Below the pieces are notes generated by a model. That model did no database searches, was not told the DNA's origin, and worked only from the letters and a program-made list of their open reading frames with translations. Made by a program: the position numbers and the translations under genes. DNA of 64,000 bases from Dromiciops gliroides (Eukaryota > Chordata > Mammalia > Microbiotheria > Microbiotheriidae). Shown in pieces: positions 23,791 to 35,600 of this stretch. The DNA is taken from positions 301,155,468-301,219,467 of the forward strand of contig NC_057861.1 in the NCBI RefSeq assembly GCF_019393635.1, given 5' to 3'. Position 1 is the stretch's first letter, and each line of letters opens with the position of its first letter.

Positions 23791-25080
23791 GAAATATAAT
23801 CTCTCCTAAAGTACTTTTGCTGTTTTTGTACTTCTGATATGTTATTTTATCCTTCTAGGGATCAAGATACTATATAGGATTACAAAGTTGTCAAATCCCT
23901 TCTCTCAGCTACAGTCTTAATTAGTTACCAGCAGCTAAGATTCTTTCCTAATGTTTCTGCTTGTGGTTCCCTATCTTCATATTTGTGAAATAATAGTCCA
24001 CAAAAATCCTATTGTAATTCTTTAGCATGGTGTGAGTTGATCTTGGGCTATCAAAGGCTAGCAGAGTGCTGAAAAGGTTTAGAGTACGATGATGAGGACT
24101 GCTTTCTGAAGGCAGCCTAACTAAGTGCTGAACAGCCCATCAACAGTAAACCCCTTTAGTGAACAAAATGAAACAAAGACAAATACAAAGTAGCTTTAAG
24201 TCCCATGCAGTGGCAATGGCAGAGTGGCAAAAAAAAAGGTTCAGACATGCTTTAAAAAAAACCACAGTGTTTTTTTTAACTATGTTATTCTTAATTGGCC
24301 TATGTGTTTCCTTCTCTACGCCTGTAAGGATGATAGTATGTTACTGCATTAATTACCCATCAAGTGAGCATAATTATTCACCAAGTGAATTTATCACAGA
24401 GGGTACCTTCTTTGATCCATCTCCCCTATGCCTACCTCATTTCCTCTATGGAGTTGTACCCTTTTTGATAGGCTAGAGTATCCCCTTTGGTCAACAGAGC
24501 ACATTTAGTTTACAGACATCTTGTTGAATAGCTTCCAATACAACTGTTTAATTTCATCCTGGTTGGGTTCAAATGTTAGCTTGAGAATTAATATTCCATA
24601 TATAAAAAATATTAAATCTATAGCTCTAGAGTATGATATGCACATTGATTGAGTCAATGGTTGATTAAACATATCGAAAGTGGAAGGAAAAAGGTTCCTT
24701 AAGTTCTCCCACACCAAACCATCCACTCTTGCCATCTCTAAAGACCTTCTTGGCGCCCTCCCCATTCTTTGGGTGTGATCTGGGTATCTACAGATCAGAA
24801 GTTGGGACTGAGAGGACCCTAGCTCCAGGTAACAAATTATGCCAAGAGAAACCAAGAGGAGAACAGTAAAAGAAAAGTGTTTCCCCATGTGTAATCATCA
24901 GCCAACTGGATCCTCATTAGCTAAACTTCTTCAGTATTTAGGACCTTCTGTCTCATTTCTACACCAGGATCTGGACTGCCTCTCCAGCTTGATGTTGGAC
25001 AACTCCCTATTCACAAATTATTAAGTACACAATCCAGAGAAGTTAGGGTAAGTTAAATCTGTGTCTAAGCAGCACTATTA
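23791..25080. other. Unassigned sequence upstream of SLC7A13
   Basis: Two medium open frames (24159-24476 plus; 24505-24888 minus, 127 codons with a hydrophobic start) have no recognised homology, no splice support and AT-driven composition. No repeat is recognised with confidence. Confidence 0.4.
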
Positions 25081-25084
25081 TTAA

Positions 25085-25270
25085 AGAATAGAATAACTTT
25101 AAATTGTACATAATGATCTCAGAGGTGAGGAGCTCATTGCCTCAAAGATCTAGAACTATAGGGACTTCTTAGATCATCTAATCCATTGAACATTTTACAA
25201 TAGAGGAAACAATCCCAGTTAAGTTAAGTAATTTGCCCAAGGTAAGATCTATGAGAGGTAGGATTTGAAC
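25085..25270 (-). mobile_element. MIR-like SINE
   Basis: AGATCATCTAATCCATTGAA, TACAATAGAGGAAACAATCC, TTGCCCAAGGTAAGATCTAT and GTAGGATTTGAACCAAGCTC. Confidence 0.55.
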
Positions 25271-25284
25271 CAAGCTCCTCTAAC

Positions 25285-25475
25285 ACTGTTGTGTCGTTGT
25301 TCAATCATTTCAGTCATGCATGACGCTTTGTGACCTCATCTGGGGTTTTCTTGGCAAACGTACTGAAATGGTTTGCCATCTCTTTCTCCAGCTCATTTTA
25401 CAGGTGAAGAAACTGAGACAAACAGGGTTAAGTGGCTTGCTCAGGGTCACACGGCTAGTGTCTGAGACCCAAATA
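25285..25475 (-). mobile_element. Long-type SINE, truncated
   Basis: TTCAATCATTTCAGTCATGC, GGGGTTTTCTTGGCAAACGT, TTTGCCATCTCTTTCTCCAG, AAACAGGGTTAAGTGGCTTG, AGGGTCACACGGCTAGTG. Confidence 0.85.
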
Positions 25476-25920
25476 TGTACTGGGTGACCTTCCTGGCCAA
25501 GGAACTATCCCAATCCAATAGCTAGCCATGGAATATCTAAAAACACTAAACCATGATGAATTTAGTTGTTTCTTAATTCTTGTTTAGTGTTAAACATTAA
25601 AAATCTTTCCCCACCCATGGAAAAGCTAAAGATTCTTCAACAACTAATGCAACTTTTAATGTCTAACAACAGATAAAACATCTTAACTATGGAATTTAAA
25701 CATGTCACAAATTTCATAGTTAAACCATTTTATGTTAATCATTTTAAGTCATCAAGTAGTACAATAAAAGGAAGATCATGTAGTACAGGATGGCCAAATC
25801 AAAAGGACCTAATGCTTTTACTACAGTGAGTTTTTTGGGACACATCTCAAAAGTACATCAAGGAGTATACAAAACAGGATTGCAGAAGGGACTTTCAAAG
25901 TACTTCTTTGGACTGAAGAA

Positions 25921-26603
25921 ATGGACAAAATGAACAAAACACAGCTCCAAAGGGCAATTGGATATTTTCATGGAGTGACTTTCCTACTCAGTTCTATTAT
26001 AGGTGCAGGTATCTTCATCGCTCCCAAAGGAGTGTTGAAATATTCCTCCCTCAATGTGGGCATCACACTAAGCATCTGGGTTGCTTGTGCAGTGGTGTCC
26101 ATGACAGCTGCCCTCACCTATGCTGAGGTGGGCACAACTTTCCCTCAAAGTGGAGCTCAATACTATTTCCTCAAAAGATCCCTGGGATCACCTTTTGTTT
26201 TTTTTCTGCCTTTGGATCCATTTCTTTACAACACCAGCAGAAATTGCTGGACGAACCTTGTTGCTGGCTGAGTATGCTATTCAACCTTTCTATCCTGGGT
26301 GTTTTGCACCAGCATTGCCCAAAAAATGCTTGGCTTTGGCCATTCTGTGGTCTCTGGGAATCTTCAGTGTTCAGGGTGTGAACAAAATAACTTGGTTTCA
26401 GACAATCAGCACAATGATGAAGACATCAGTTCTCTGCCTTATTGCCCTAAGTGGAGCTATGTTGTTAGTGATAAGAAAGGAGAATTTAATCAGGTTGGGG
26501 AGTACTTTCAGTTCTGACCTTCCTAATATCTCTCAGATTCCAGAAGCCTTCTTCCAAGGATTATATGCATATAGTGGCTGGCATTCGCTGGTTTCCATTG
26601 CAG
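25921..26603 (+). CDS. SLC7A13: SLC7A13 coding exon 1
   Basis: The ATG at 25921 has A at -3 and G at +4, and the peptide MDKMNKTQLQRAIGYF aligns with the start of the family. Residues 1-94 read in one frame (TM1 with IIGAGIF, TM2, FPQSGAQYYFLKR). After a run of eight T at 26198-26205 the homologous reading continues in the next frame: LLLAEYAIQPFYPGC, LPKKCLALAILW, then FQGLYAYSGW. Read literally, the first frame ends at a stop at 26269-26271. The exon ends at 26603, before GTAATA, leaving one base of a Gly codon completed by exon 2. A second exon upstream carrying only 5' UTR is possible but not resolved. Confidence 0.9.
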
Positions 26604-29600
26604 GTAATATATTTTTTTCAAATCTTAAAGGAAACATCCATTATATGAATCCAAGCTACTATAGAGATTTACTCTGAAAAAGAAATTGTGTCTTGTTTAT
26701 AGGTTTGCATATTTTTATCTTGCTTTAGAGAGGAATTTCTTACCCTTTTTGTGTCATAGACCCCTTTGGCAATCTGATGATGTCTATGGACCTCTCCTCA
26801 GAATCATGTTTTAAATGCAAAAAAAAAAAAAAAAGCTGTAACATTACAAAGGAAACTGATTACATTTAAATATAGTCATCAAAATGTAAACAAAAAAAAC
26901 AAAGTCAGTGACCCCTGTTGAAAAATCTGCTTTACAGAATGTATGTTTGAAATACCATAGCTAATGTTCAATAAATGTTTCTTGCTTGCTTATTGGTCTC
27001 AGTTTGGAGAATTAAAGGTTTTGCTAATATATTCTAATACTTAGGGTATTCAGAGGTAGAATTCTGGGCCTAGAGTCTGGAAGACCTAAGTTTAAATATG
27101 GCCTTAGATGCTCACTAACTGTGTGACCTTGAGCAAGTCATTTAACCTCCATTTGCCTTAAGAGCTTAAGAGCAAAGTACTTAAGAGCAGCTTAAAAGCT
27201 GCTGTGAGGATCAAATGAGATAATATTTGCAAAAGTACCTATGTGCTTGACACATAGTAGATGCTTATATATAAATGCTAGCTAGTAATGGTGAAAATAA
27301 TTTGTTAGCCACATACATATTTGCTCAGCTTGTATGGAAGGGGCAGCTAGGTGGCATAGTGGATAGTGCACTGGCCCTGGAGTCAAATGGACTTGAGTTC
27401 AAATCTCACCTCAGACATTTACTAGCTGTGTGACCCTGGGCAAGTCACTTAACCCCAAAAGATCACTAAAAGGAAGCCAAATGCTGAAAAGTCACTGAAG
27501 GACCTAGAGATAATAAAACAACTAATTTAGCATGGCAGAGAAGTGGGGGACTACTAGAACAGAAGACATTGGTAGATGTCATTGGCATAGTATACTGTGT
27601 TTTGGCTTTAATTGTGTGTGTTGTTTTTTTTTATTGTCACAAGAAAGGTTTAAATCTGGAGAACACAGACCACCCCGCCCCCATCCCTCAATAACTGTGA
27701 TGTAAAGAAAAAAGACATAAAGAAAATGTTTTAAAATAAATACATCTTTTGCCCTAATATGATTGTAGTGCCAATGTAATGTAAATGTTGCAGTATATAT
27801 AATCTGTAATGACCCACGGCTGAGCCAGTGATAAAAAAGAATTAAAATATGTAGCTCTTCTGACCACATTCACAAAACCTAATAATCCATCACCTTTTTG
27901 GGGAAGGGGGGCAGGGAGCTAGGGTGGGTAAAGAAAGAATAGTAAGAACAGCGCTCAAGAATATTCTTCATCCAAAAGAGATTCAAAACTACAAAAAGAG
28001 GGTCTAGAATTTCTCTCAAAATAAAGTACTCACAATATAATAGGAATGGGTAAATAAATTAAGTAAATGTAACAAAAAATTAAGGTGATTATTTCCCATC
28101 TGAGAATCATCCTTTTTCTTCTCTGCTTCTATACTGGAACATTCATAGCAATAATTGTGCTCTCTATAAAAGGGAGGGATGGCACATTTTGCTAGAGTTA
28201 CTGCAAAACTAAAGACATTGAATTTTATTATATAACATATACTATATAACATATAAAACATACTATAAGACCCGCCAAAATTTGAGTAAAGGAATATGAA
28301 ATGAAGAATAAGATAATGGCAATGTATTATTATTATTATTATTATTTTAAACTGCCAGGTGTAAATAAAAATACAAATTTAAAATGACAAAACAAAAACC
28401 AGCTATCATTATTACAAAATTTATTTAAGTTCTAATTCTTTCAAGATAAAGCATTTTCTCACTTCACTTCATTTGTTATCAGTATATGACATTAACAAGT
28501 TTAGTCATGAGAAAAAGACACTAGAACACATATCCATTATACTACTCATAAGTCAAATCCTTAAGTAAAGAGATCCCTCACACCAAAATAATGAAAAGGG
28601 TGCCTCTAGGGAAGATGGAAGGAAATGGGGATGGGGGAAGAAAGAATGACAAAATGCCCTAATTTTTACATCATTGAGTTTTGATTTGAAGTATTACTTA
28701 CAGAAATAACTAAATGTTCATGTAACTCAAAGGACTTCAGTTAGAATCCTGGTTTGACTAACTGACCCTATGTGTGACCTTGGGCAATCAGTTAAGTTAT
28801 CGGGACCTCAGTTCCCTCATATACAAAATGAAGGGTTTGAACTATTGTACCTTCCAATTCTAACTTGAAATTAAAAGCAGATGGATCAGTAGCCCACTAG
28901 ACTTGGAGTTGGGAAGGCATGAATCCAAATCCTACCTTAGATATTTATTGGCAATGTGACTGTGGACAAGTCAGTTCATCTTTATCTGCCTCGGTTTCTG
29001 CATCTGAAAAATGGGAACGAGGGCAGCTAGGTAGCACAGTGGATAAAGCACCTGGCCCTGGATTCAGGATGACCTGAGTTCAAAGCCAGCCTCAGACACT
29101 TGACACTTACTAGCTGTGTGACCCTGGGCAAGTCACTTAACCCTCATTGCCCTGTGAAAGAAAGAGAGAAAGAGAGAAAGAAAGAAAGAGAGAAAGAAAG
29201 AAAAGTGGGAATAACAGCATATACATGCATTTCACAGGGTTATTGTAAGAATAAGATGAAAGTGCTTTGTAAAATTTAAAACACTATATTGATGCCATCT
29301 GTTATTATTAAATCCTATGATAAAATTTTACAAGTAGACAAGTTTTTCCTAATATAATAACTATTTTCCCCACTGCCCATCAAGTGGCTAACAGTCATTA
29401 GAGACATCTCATCAGCTAGTGGGTGCCCAGAAAGGGGGCTCAAAGACCCTGTTTTATACCCTAGTCCCTAATGCAAATGGACCCTCCCCTTTTTCATCAC
29501 TGGTCTGATTACTCAAGGGTTACAATCTTTGTGCAAAAACTAGGTAATCAGAACGCAGTATTCCCACCCCTTTCTTGTATGGGCATAACTCAGGAGTGGA

Positions 29601-32600
29601 CCTTATACTTCCTTATATGGACACAACTCTGGAGCAGACTTTATTGAGACCAGGGCTCCTTGAACCATGTGACCTTGCTAACCTGAGGGGGAGGAGGGGA
29701 TCTGAGAGCTTTGTCCTACAAACAGGTTAGTGGGAGTATGAGAGGAGACAACTACCCATTTTCTCTCACTGATCCTTATGCATTGATCAAAGTTAATTGG
29801 TTAGCATCATGATTTGAAGGTGGTCCACATTAAAATGAACTCTACAAATGACATCAGGAAAAAGATCCTCCCTCAAGTTATTTAAGGCAAAGTCCATTAT
29901 CTAGGTGTATCAGTGCTTCACTGAGCTTGACAAAAGAGTCTATTTCCATTTCTTTTGTTCCCTTGGGTTTGTCCCAAATAAGATTTACTGAAGTTTCTCA
30001 AGAAACTGTGTGTGTGTGTGGGGGGAGCATTGAGAAATTTATTCCTGGGTCCCCCAAGAAATCCATTGTTTTGTGTGGTTTTGCAGGGCAATGGGGGTTA
30101 AGTGACTTGCCCAGGGTCACACAGCTAGTAAGTGTCAAGTATCCGAGGCTGGATTTGAACTCAGGTCCTCCTGAATCCAGGGCTGGTGCTTTATCCACTG
30201 AGCCCCCTAGCTGCCCCAAGAAATCCATTGTTAATAATTATTTCTCACATTATTAAATGCCTACTATGTGCCAGGTACTTCACTAAGCACTGGTAATACA
30301 AATAAGGAAAAGGACTGACCCTTTCCTCAAGGACTTTCTATCTAATGGGGAAAGACAATAGCCAAAAGGAAAATGAAAGTGGGGGGAAGGGGAACACCTG
30401 ATGGGGACCTGGGTTCATGGAGTATGAACCAAGAAGAACAGTTAGTGGAAATTGAAGAGTGCGGGGGCGGCTAGGTGGCACAGTGGATAAAGCACCAGCC
30501 CTGGATTCAGGAGGACCTGAGTTCAAATCCAACCTCAGACACTTGACACTTACTAGCTGTGTGACCCTGGGCAAGTCATTTTAAGTATTGTTGCTCTTAT
30601 AGTAGCCATCACCAAAATGCCTCTGAGCTAGTTAAAAAAATTCCAGTTTGGGGCAGCTAGGTGGCACAGTGGATAGAGTATCGGCCCTGGATTCAGGAGG
30701 ACCTGAGTTCAAATCCAGCCTCAGACACTTAACACTTACTAGCTGTGTGACCCTGGGCAAGTCACTTAACCCCAATTGCCTCACTAAAAAAAAAAAAGAG
30801 GCTTTATGAGCAGGTTTTTGCCCTACCCTCCAGCCCTCTAATCAGAGGGGAAAGGCAGCTAAGGTTACTGAGGAGGTTGTTGAGTATCAAAGCTGAAGCA
30901 ATCACTATGATGATGAAATTTCTGGTGATGAATTTATCCTGGGAAAAACATGATACTATAGCTAAATTCAACAATAATGATGTAGATACCCCTAGTGCAA
31001 GCTTACACCTGGGCAATTTGGTCACTTTTCTGCAGTTACTCCTATCTGATTTCCTTGGCAGATGTCCTTGATGGTGGTCTTGGTGTCAGGGGACACCAAA
31101 TTCTATTGTTGCTAGTCCCCACCCCCTTCCTTTGTGAAAGACATTTATTTGGTGGAGTAAGAGCTACCAGGTTACAAAAGAAAAGAGAATCATTGAAACC
31201 GTTTAAAAAAATACACAGAAGAGAACACAGACAAGTGGGACTTTGAAAGATATATGTTGAATGTATTATATATAAAAGGAAAATAAATTCACAGTTTCAT
31301 ATGTAATCCCATTTTTCTGCTCTGTTTTGTTTATGGAAATGTTAATTTTCTTTGGTGTTTGTTAAGCTTAGAATAAAAAGATATGCTTTTATGAAAAGTA
31401 CCACCTACACACAAATGTCACACAACCTTTCTCGACCTTAGTTTCCTTGCCTAGATGATGAGGAGTTTGACTCGTAGGGCCACTAAGGCCCATTCCAGCT
31501 CTAAATCTGATTTTACTTTCTTAAAGTAGATTTTCACTTCTACTATCACAGAAATGATTCACTATTATCAGTCATACAAGGATGGTTCAATATTAAGAAA
31601 ACAATATAAATCTAAACATCAAGAACAAATTCACTAGACAAAATTTAAAAATCCATTCTCTAGACACCATTCCCCTATATGTGGTCTCTCCCCAGTTTTT
31701 ACATTTGTACTCCCGGCATTTAGCATTGATTAAACATTTAAGAAATGCTTTATTTTTTATTCATTAAAACCAGGTAATTATATCAACAGATGAAGGAAAA
31801 GTCTTTGACAAAGTACAGCCAGTCAAATAATTATTAAACCTATGCCCTGTGCCAGGCACTATACTAAGTACTAAGATATAAAGAAAAGCAAAAATTGTCC
31901 CTTCTCTCAAGGAGCATCCATTTTAATGATGGAGTCAACATGTAGACAACACACTAGATGCAAGTTATATACTGATGGTGAGTAAGTAAAAGGTAATTTC
32001 AAAGGGAAAGGTCTTGGGGGAAGGGGTAGTAGAGAGAATAGGAAAGACATTTTGAAGAAAGTAAAATTTGTACTAAGATTTGAAAGAAGCCATGGAAGCT
32101 AAGAGGCAGTGGTGAGGACAAACAGCATTCTAGGCTTTAGGAGTAGCCATTATAAAGGCACAAAGACAGGAGATGGTGTGTTGTATGCAAGGAACAGCAA
32201 GTTGGCTAGTACAGCTGTATCATGGAGAATAAGGAGGGGAGTGAAGCATAAGATGACAAGGAGGGTAACTAGCTCACTTATACTAAAAATAAATAACATG
32301 GGCACAGAAGGACATTTTATAATATGATTTCAGAAATCTAAATCTAAACAAAAACTTATCATTATATGCAATGGTGAAACATAAGATGCTTTCCCACTAA
32401 ATGTAGGATTAAAGCAAGGATGTTCTCTTTCCCCATAGCTTTAGACACAGTTTTAGAACTTCTATCAATAATAATAAAACACGAGAAAGAAATTAAAGGT
32501 ATGAACATAGGCCAAAAAAAAAAAGGTACCAAAAGCTTATCATTTTAGGAAGGAGAGGAGGGCAGGTAGGGAGGGAGAAAAGTTTGAAACTCAAATTTCA

Positions 32601-35600
32601 AAAAAAAAAAATGTTAAAAATTGTCTTAACTTATAACTGGAAAAATAAAATACTGTCTTTTAAAAAGACACAAAAAACACTGGCCCTGGATTCAGGAGGA
32701 CCTGAGTTCAAATCCGAACTCAAACACTTGACACTTACTAGCTGTGTGGCTCTGGGCAAAGTCACTTAACCCTTAAAACAAAACAAAAACAAAAGATACA
32801 AAATATCCCAATTTGTTGATGATATGATGGTTTACTTAGAAAACCTCAAAGAATCAGCAAAGAAGCTAATATTGAGACAATTAATAGCACAAGTAATTTT
32901 CAAGGTTCAAAATCGGCAAACAAAATCAACAGAATTTCTACATAGCAATAAAATCCAACATGAATTTATGAAAGAAGAAGTCACATTTAAAAATACTACT
33001 TACCAAAAAAAAAAAATCTGGGAATCAATTTTTCTAAGAAATATCCAAGATCTACACAAATACAATTATTAAATACTTCTTAAAGAAATAAAAAAGCTAA
33101 TAAAATAATTCTTTGCTCATTGTTAGACCTCATCAATATAATTAAAATGATGATATTATTGAAATTCAGTTACAGTTTTAGTCCTATGCCAATAAAACTG
33201 CCAAGGGGGTGTATCATAGAACTAGACAAAATAGCTTCTAAAATTAATTTGAAGGAACAAAAGATCTATAATCTCAAGAAAAAAATGTTAAAAAAAAGTT
33301 AAGGTAAAAGGATAATAGTATCTTCAGCCTTCAGCTTATACCATGAAGCCAGTAATCATGAAAAAACTATTTGTTGGCAGTTTTTTTTTTTAATGGAAAA
33401 ATAGGTCAGTGAGAAAAGAAAAAAGAATTTAAAAAAAATTAAACTCATTCAGTATTTCATAAAACTAAGAATAAAATACTTGAGTGAAAAACTCTAACAA
33501 GAACTTCTGGGAAAATGTACTATTGGGTAAAACTTGTTTAGACATTCATTAGACTCATAAAAAATGAATATATAATCCAAATATTAAATGTAAGACCATA
33601 AAATAATTATAAAGTAAACAAATTAATCAATTTAACCTTTAATAGCTATGACTAAAGAGAACATTCTTAAGAGACGGAGGCTATCAGAAAAGATCAAATT
33701 GATAATTTTTATTACATAAGTGAAAAACATTTCCAAACGAAATTAGCTCAACTAGGATTAAATGGAAAGTTATTGATTTAGAGTTCATAAATTATATATG
33801 TGTATAAGCAAATATAATAGAATTTTAAAAACTATATGAAACAACTCTGAAATAATCAAAAGTGGAAGTTAAAAAATTAGAAAGAACATGCATGGACACA
33901 AAGCAGAGATGTGAGAAGATACAATTCTGACCTTGGGGAAAAACCTAACATAAGCTCCACTGGAAGAAGAATTTGATACAAATAATAAGATAAGAATGTA
34001 AAGCAATATGAAAATCCTTAAAAATTATAGTTCAAGCATCAAAGCAATAGGTGAGGCCATTCATGGTACCTCTTCTGATGTAAATCAATGATACACAGAA
34101 GGAACATCAGAGCCAAAGCACTTGGACACAATTGCCAATCCCCATCACAGGTTAGAGAGATCTAGAGCAAGATAGCTGAGGTTATAACCTCTAACATGCA
34201 ACCTGTCCATAATGTGAGTCTAATTAGAGACAAGTGGGTTTCTCTGGTAGAGATCTTCAATCTGAGAACTCCTCATTGATTGGTGGATAATAGCCATATC
34301 TTGAAGAGTCTTAATCATGCTGCTCACTTCACTTCCTGCTCACTCTCCAATCTGATTTACCTCTATACCTGTTTCCTTGAACCCATTCAAGTACTATCTC
34401 CTCCCCCCCCCCATTTTCAAACCCCGCCCCCCATTATGTTTTCTCTTCCCCCTTTAGTCTAAGATCCTTGAGATTGGGGGACTATTTTGTTTTCTTGCTT
34501 TTTTATCCCCAGCCCAGAGCACTGTGTGTGGCCACTTAGTGAGTAATTAGAAATAAATGTTCTATCTATACATCTGTTTACGCTCTGTCTAGAAGCTCTG
34601 ACAGTCTGTGCTTCTCCAGGTAAGATCAAAGCACTTGCTAGAGTTGGTTGAGATCATAGCAGCCAGATGTCACTCACTATGACACCTAGCTGCAGACTAC
34701 ACAACTAGAATACCAGTCTAATGGTCTATTTTTTTTTAAGAATGCCTGTGCTTTATGGCAGAGGTGTCAAGCACATAGCCTATAACACTCCTTAATGTGT
34801 TAAAACATAATTGAGAAATATTTAACAAATAAGTAAAAATACAATAAAACATAAATAATATTGCTTTTAAATTAAGTCAATATGCAGCTCACAGGGCCCC
34901 TTATGTATGGTTTAGTGGTCTCCAATTCTATTTTGAGTTTGAATTCCTACTTTAAAGAATCTAGGTGAGGTAAGTAATACCTCCTCAAAATAACAATTTC
35001 CATTTTAACAAGATTTAATTTGCCAAGGATAGAGAGCTAGCCTCTGACTGAGGAAGACCTGGGGTTCAAGTCCAACCTCTGACACATAATGGTGTTCTTA
35101 ACTGTGGACAAGGCATTTAAACCTTCAGTGCTCTAAGCCATTCTATAAGTGCAACAAAAATATATAAAGACTTTGACTACTTTCTTTCCTCATACATCAT
35201 AAAGAAACATCTTATAAACAGTATGTTTAATAAAATATGCTCTTTACTTTCTCTATTTTAGGAGAGGTAAAAAACCCAGAAAAGAATATTCCCAGATGCA
35301 TATTCACTGCACTTTTCTTGGTGACCATACTTTACCTTCTGGTTAATATAGCCTATCTGACTGTTCTAACTCCTGAGGAAATCATCGCTTCAGGTATGGT
35401 TATAGATATCTGAGTTCTCAAAGCTGGATGTGATCTCTTCTTATTTTAACTCTCATCATGTCTTTTTTATACTCTCTAAGTAACTGAATTTTATCTTGTA
35501 ATATAATTATATGTAGATTGCTTATGTGTCCCACTAGATTGTAAGTACCTCAAAAGATAGGATCAAGTTTTACTCATCTTCCCTGAAACCTAGAACAATG

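Larger units (their letters stand above)
31555..34070 (+). mobile_element. L1 with ORF2 reverse-transcriptase region, interrupted
   Basis: L1 ORF2 pieces in order: CAAGGATGGTTCAATATTAA (31578), a GLKQGCSLSP block (32406-32435), an FVDDM catalytic-box region (32812-32826; FADD is usual) followed by MVYLENLKESAKKL, then MPIKLPRGCIIELDK near 33190, and probably later L1 sequence to about 34070. It is broken by frame changes and by insertions at 31820-32330 (dispersed repeat), 32552-32675 (short L1 tail) and 32678-32790 (SINE). Old copy inside SLC7A13 intron 1. Confidence 0.75.

Noticed and set aside
24159-24476. 105-codon plus-strand open frame
   Set aside because: Low-complexity Lys start and no recognisable domain; chance ORF.
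24505-24888. 127-codon minus-strand open frame with hydrophobic start
   Set aside because: No family resemblance, no splice or conservation support, and AT-rich composition; chance ORF.
26299-26517. 72-codon plus-strand frame inside SLC7A13 exon 1
   Set aside because: Alternative-frame shadow of the transporter; the homologous frame is the one reading LPKKCLALAILW.
30463-30797. tRNA-like A and B boxes resembling tRNA genes
   Set aside because: They are the Pol III promoter of SINE copies; no cloverleaf-forming tRNA body was seen.
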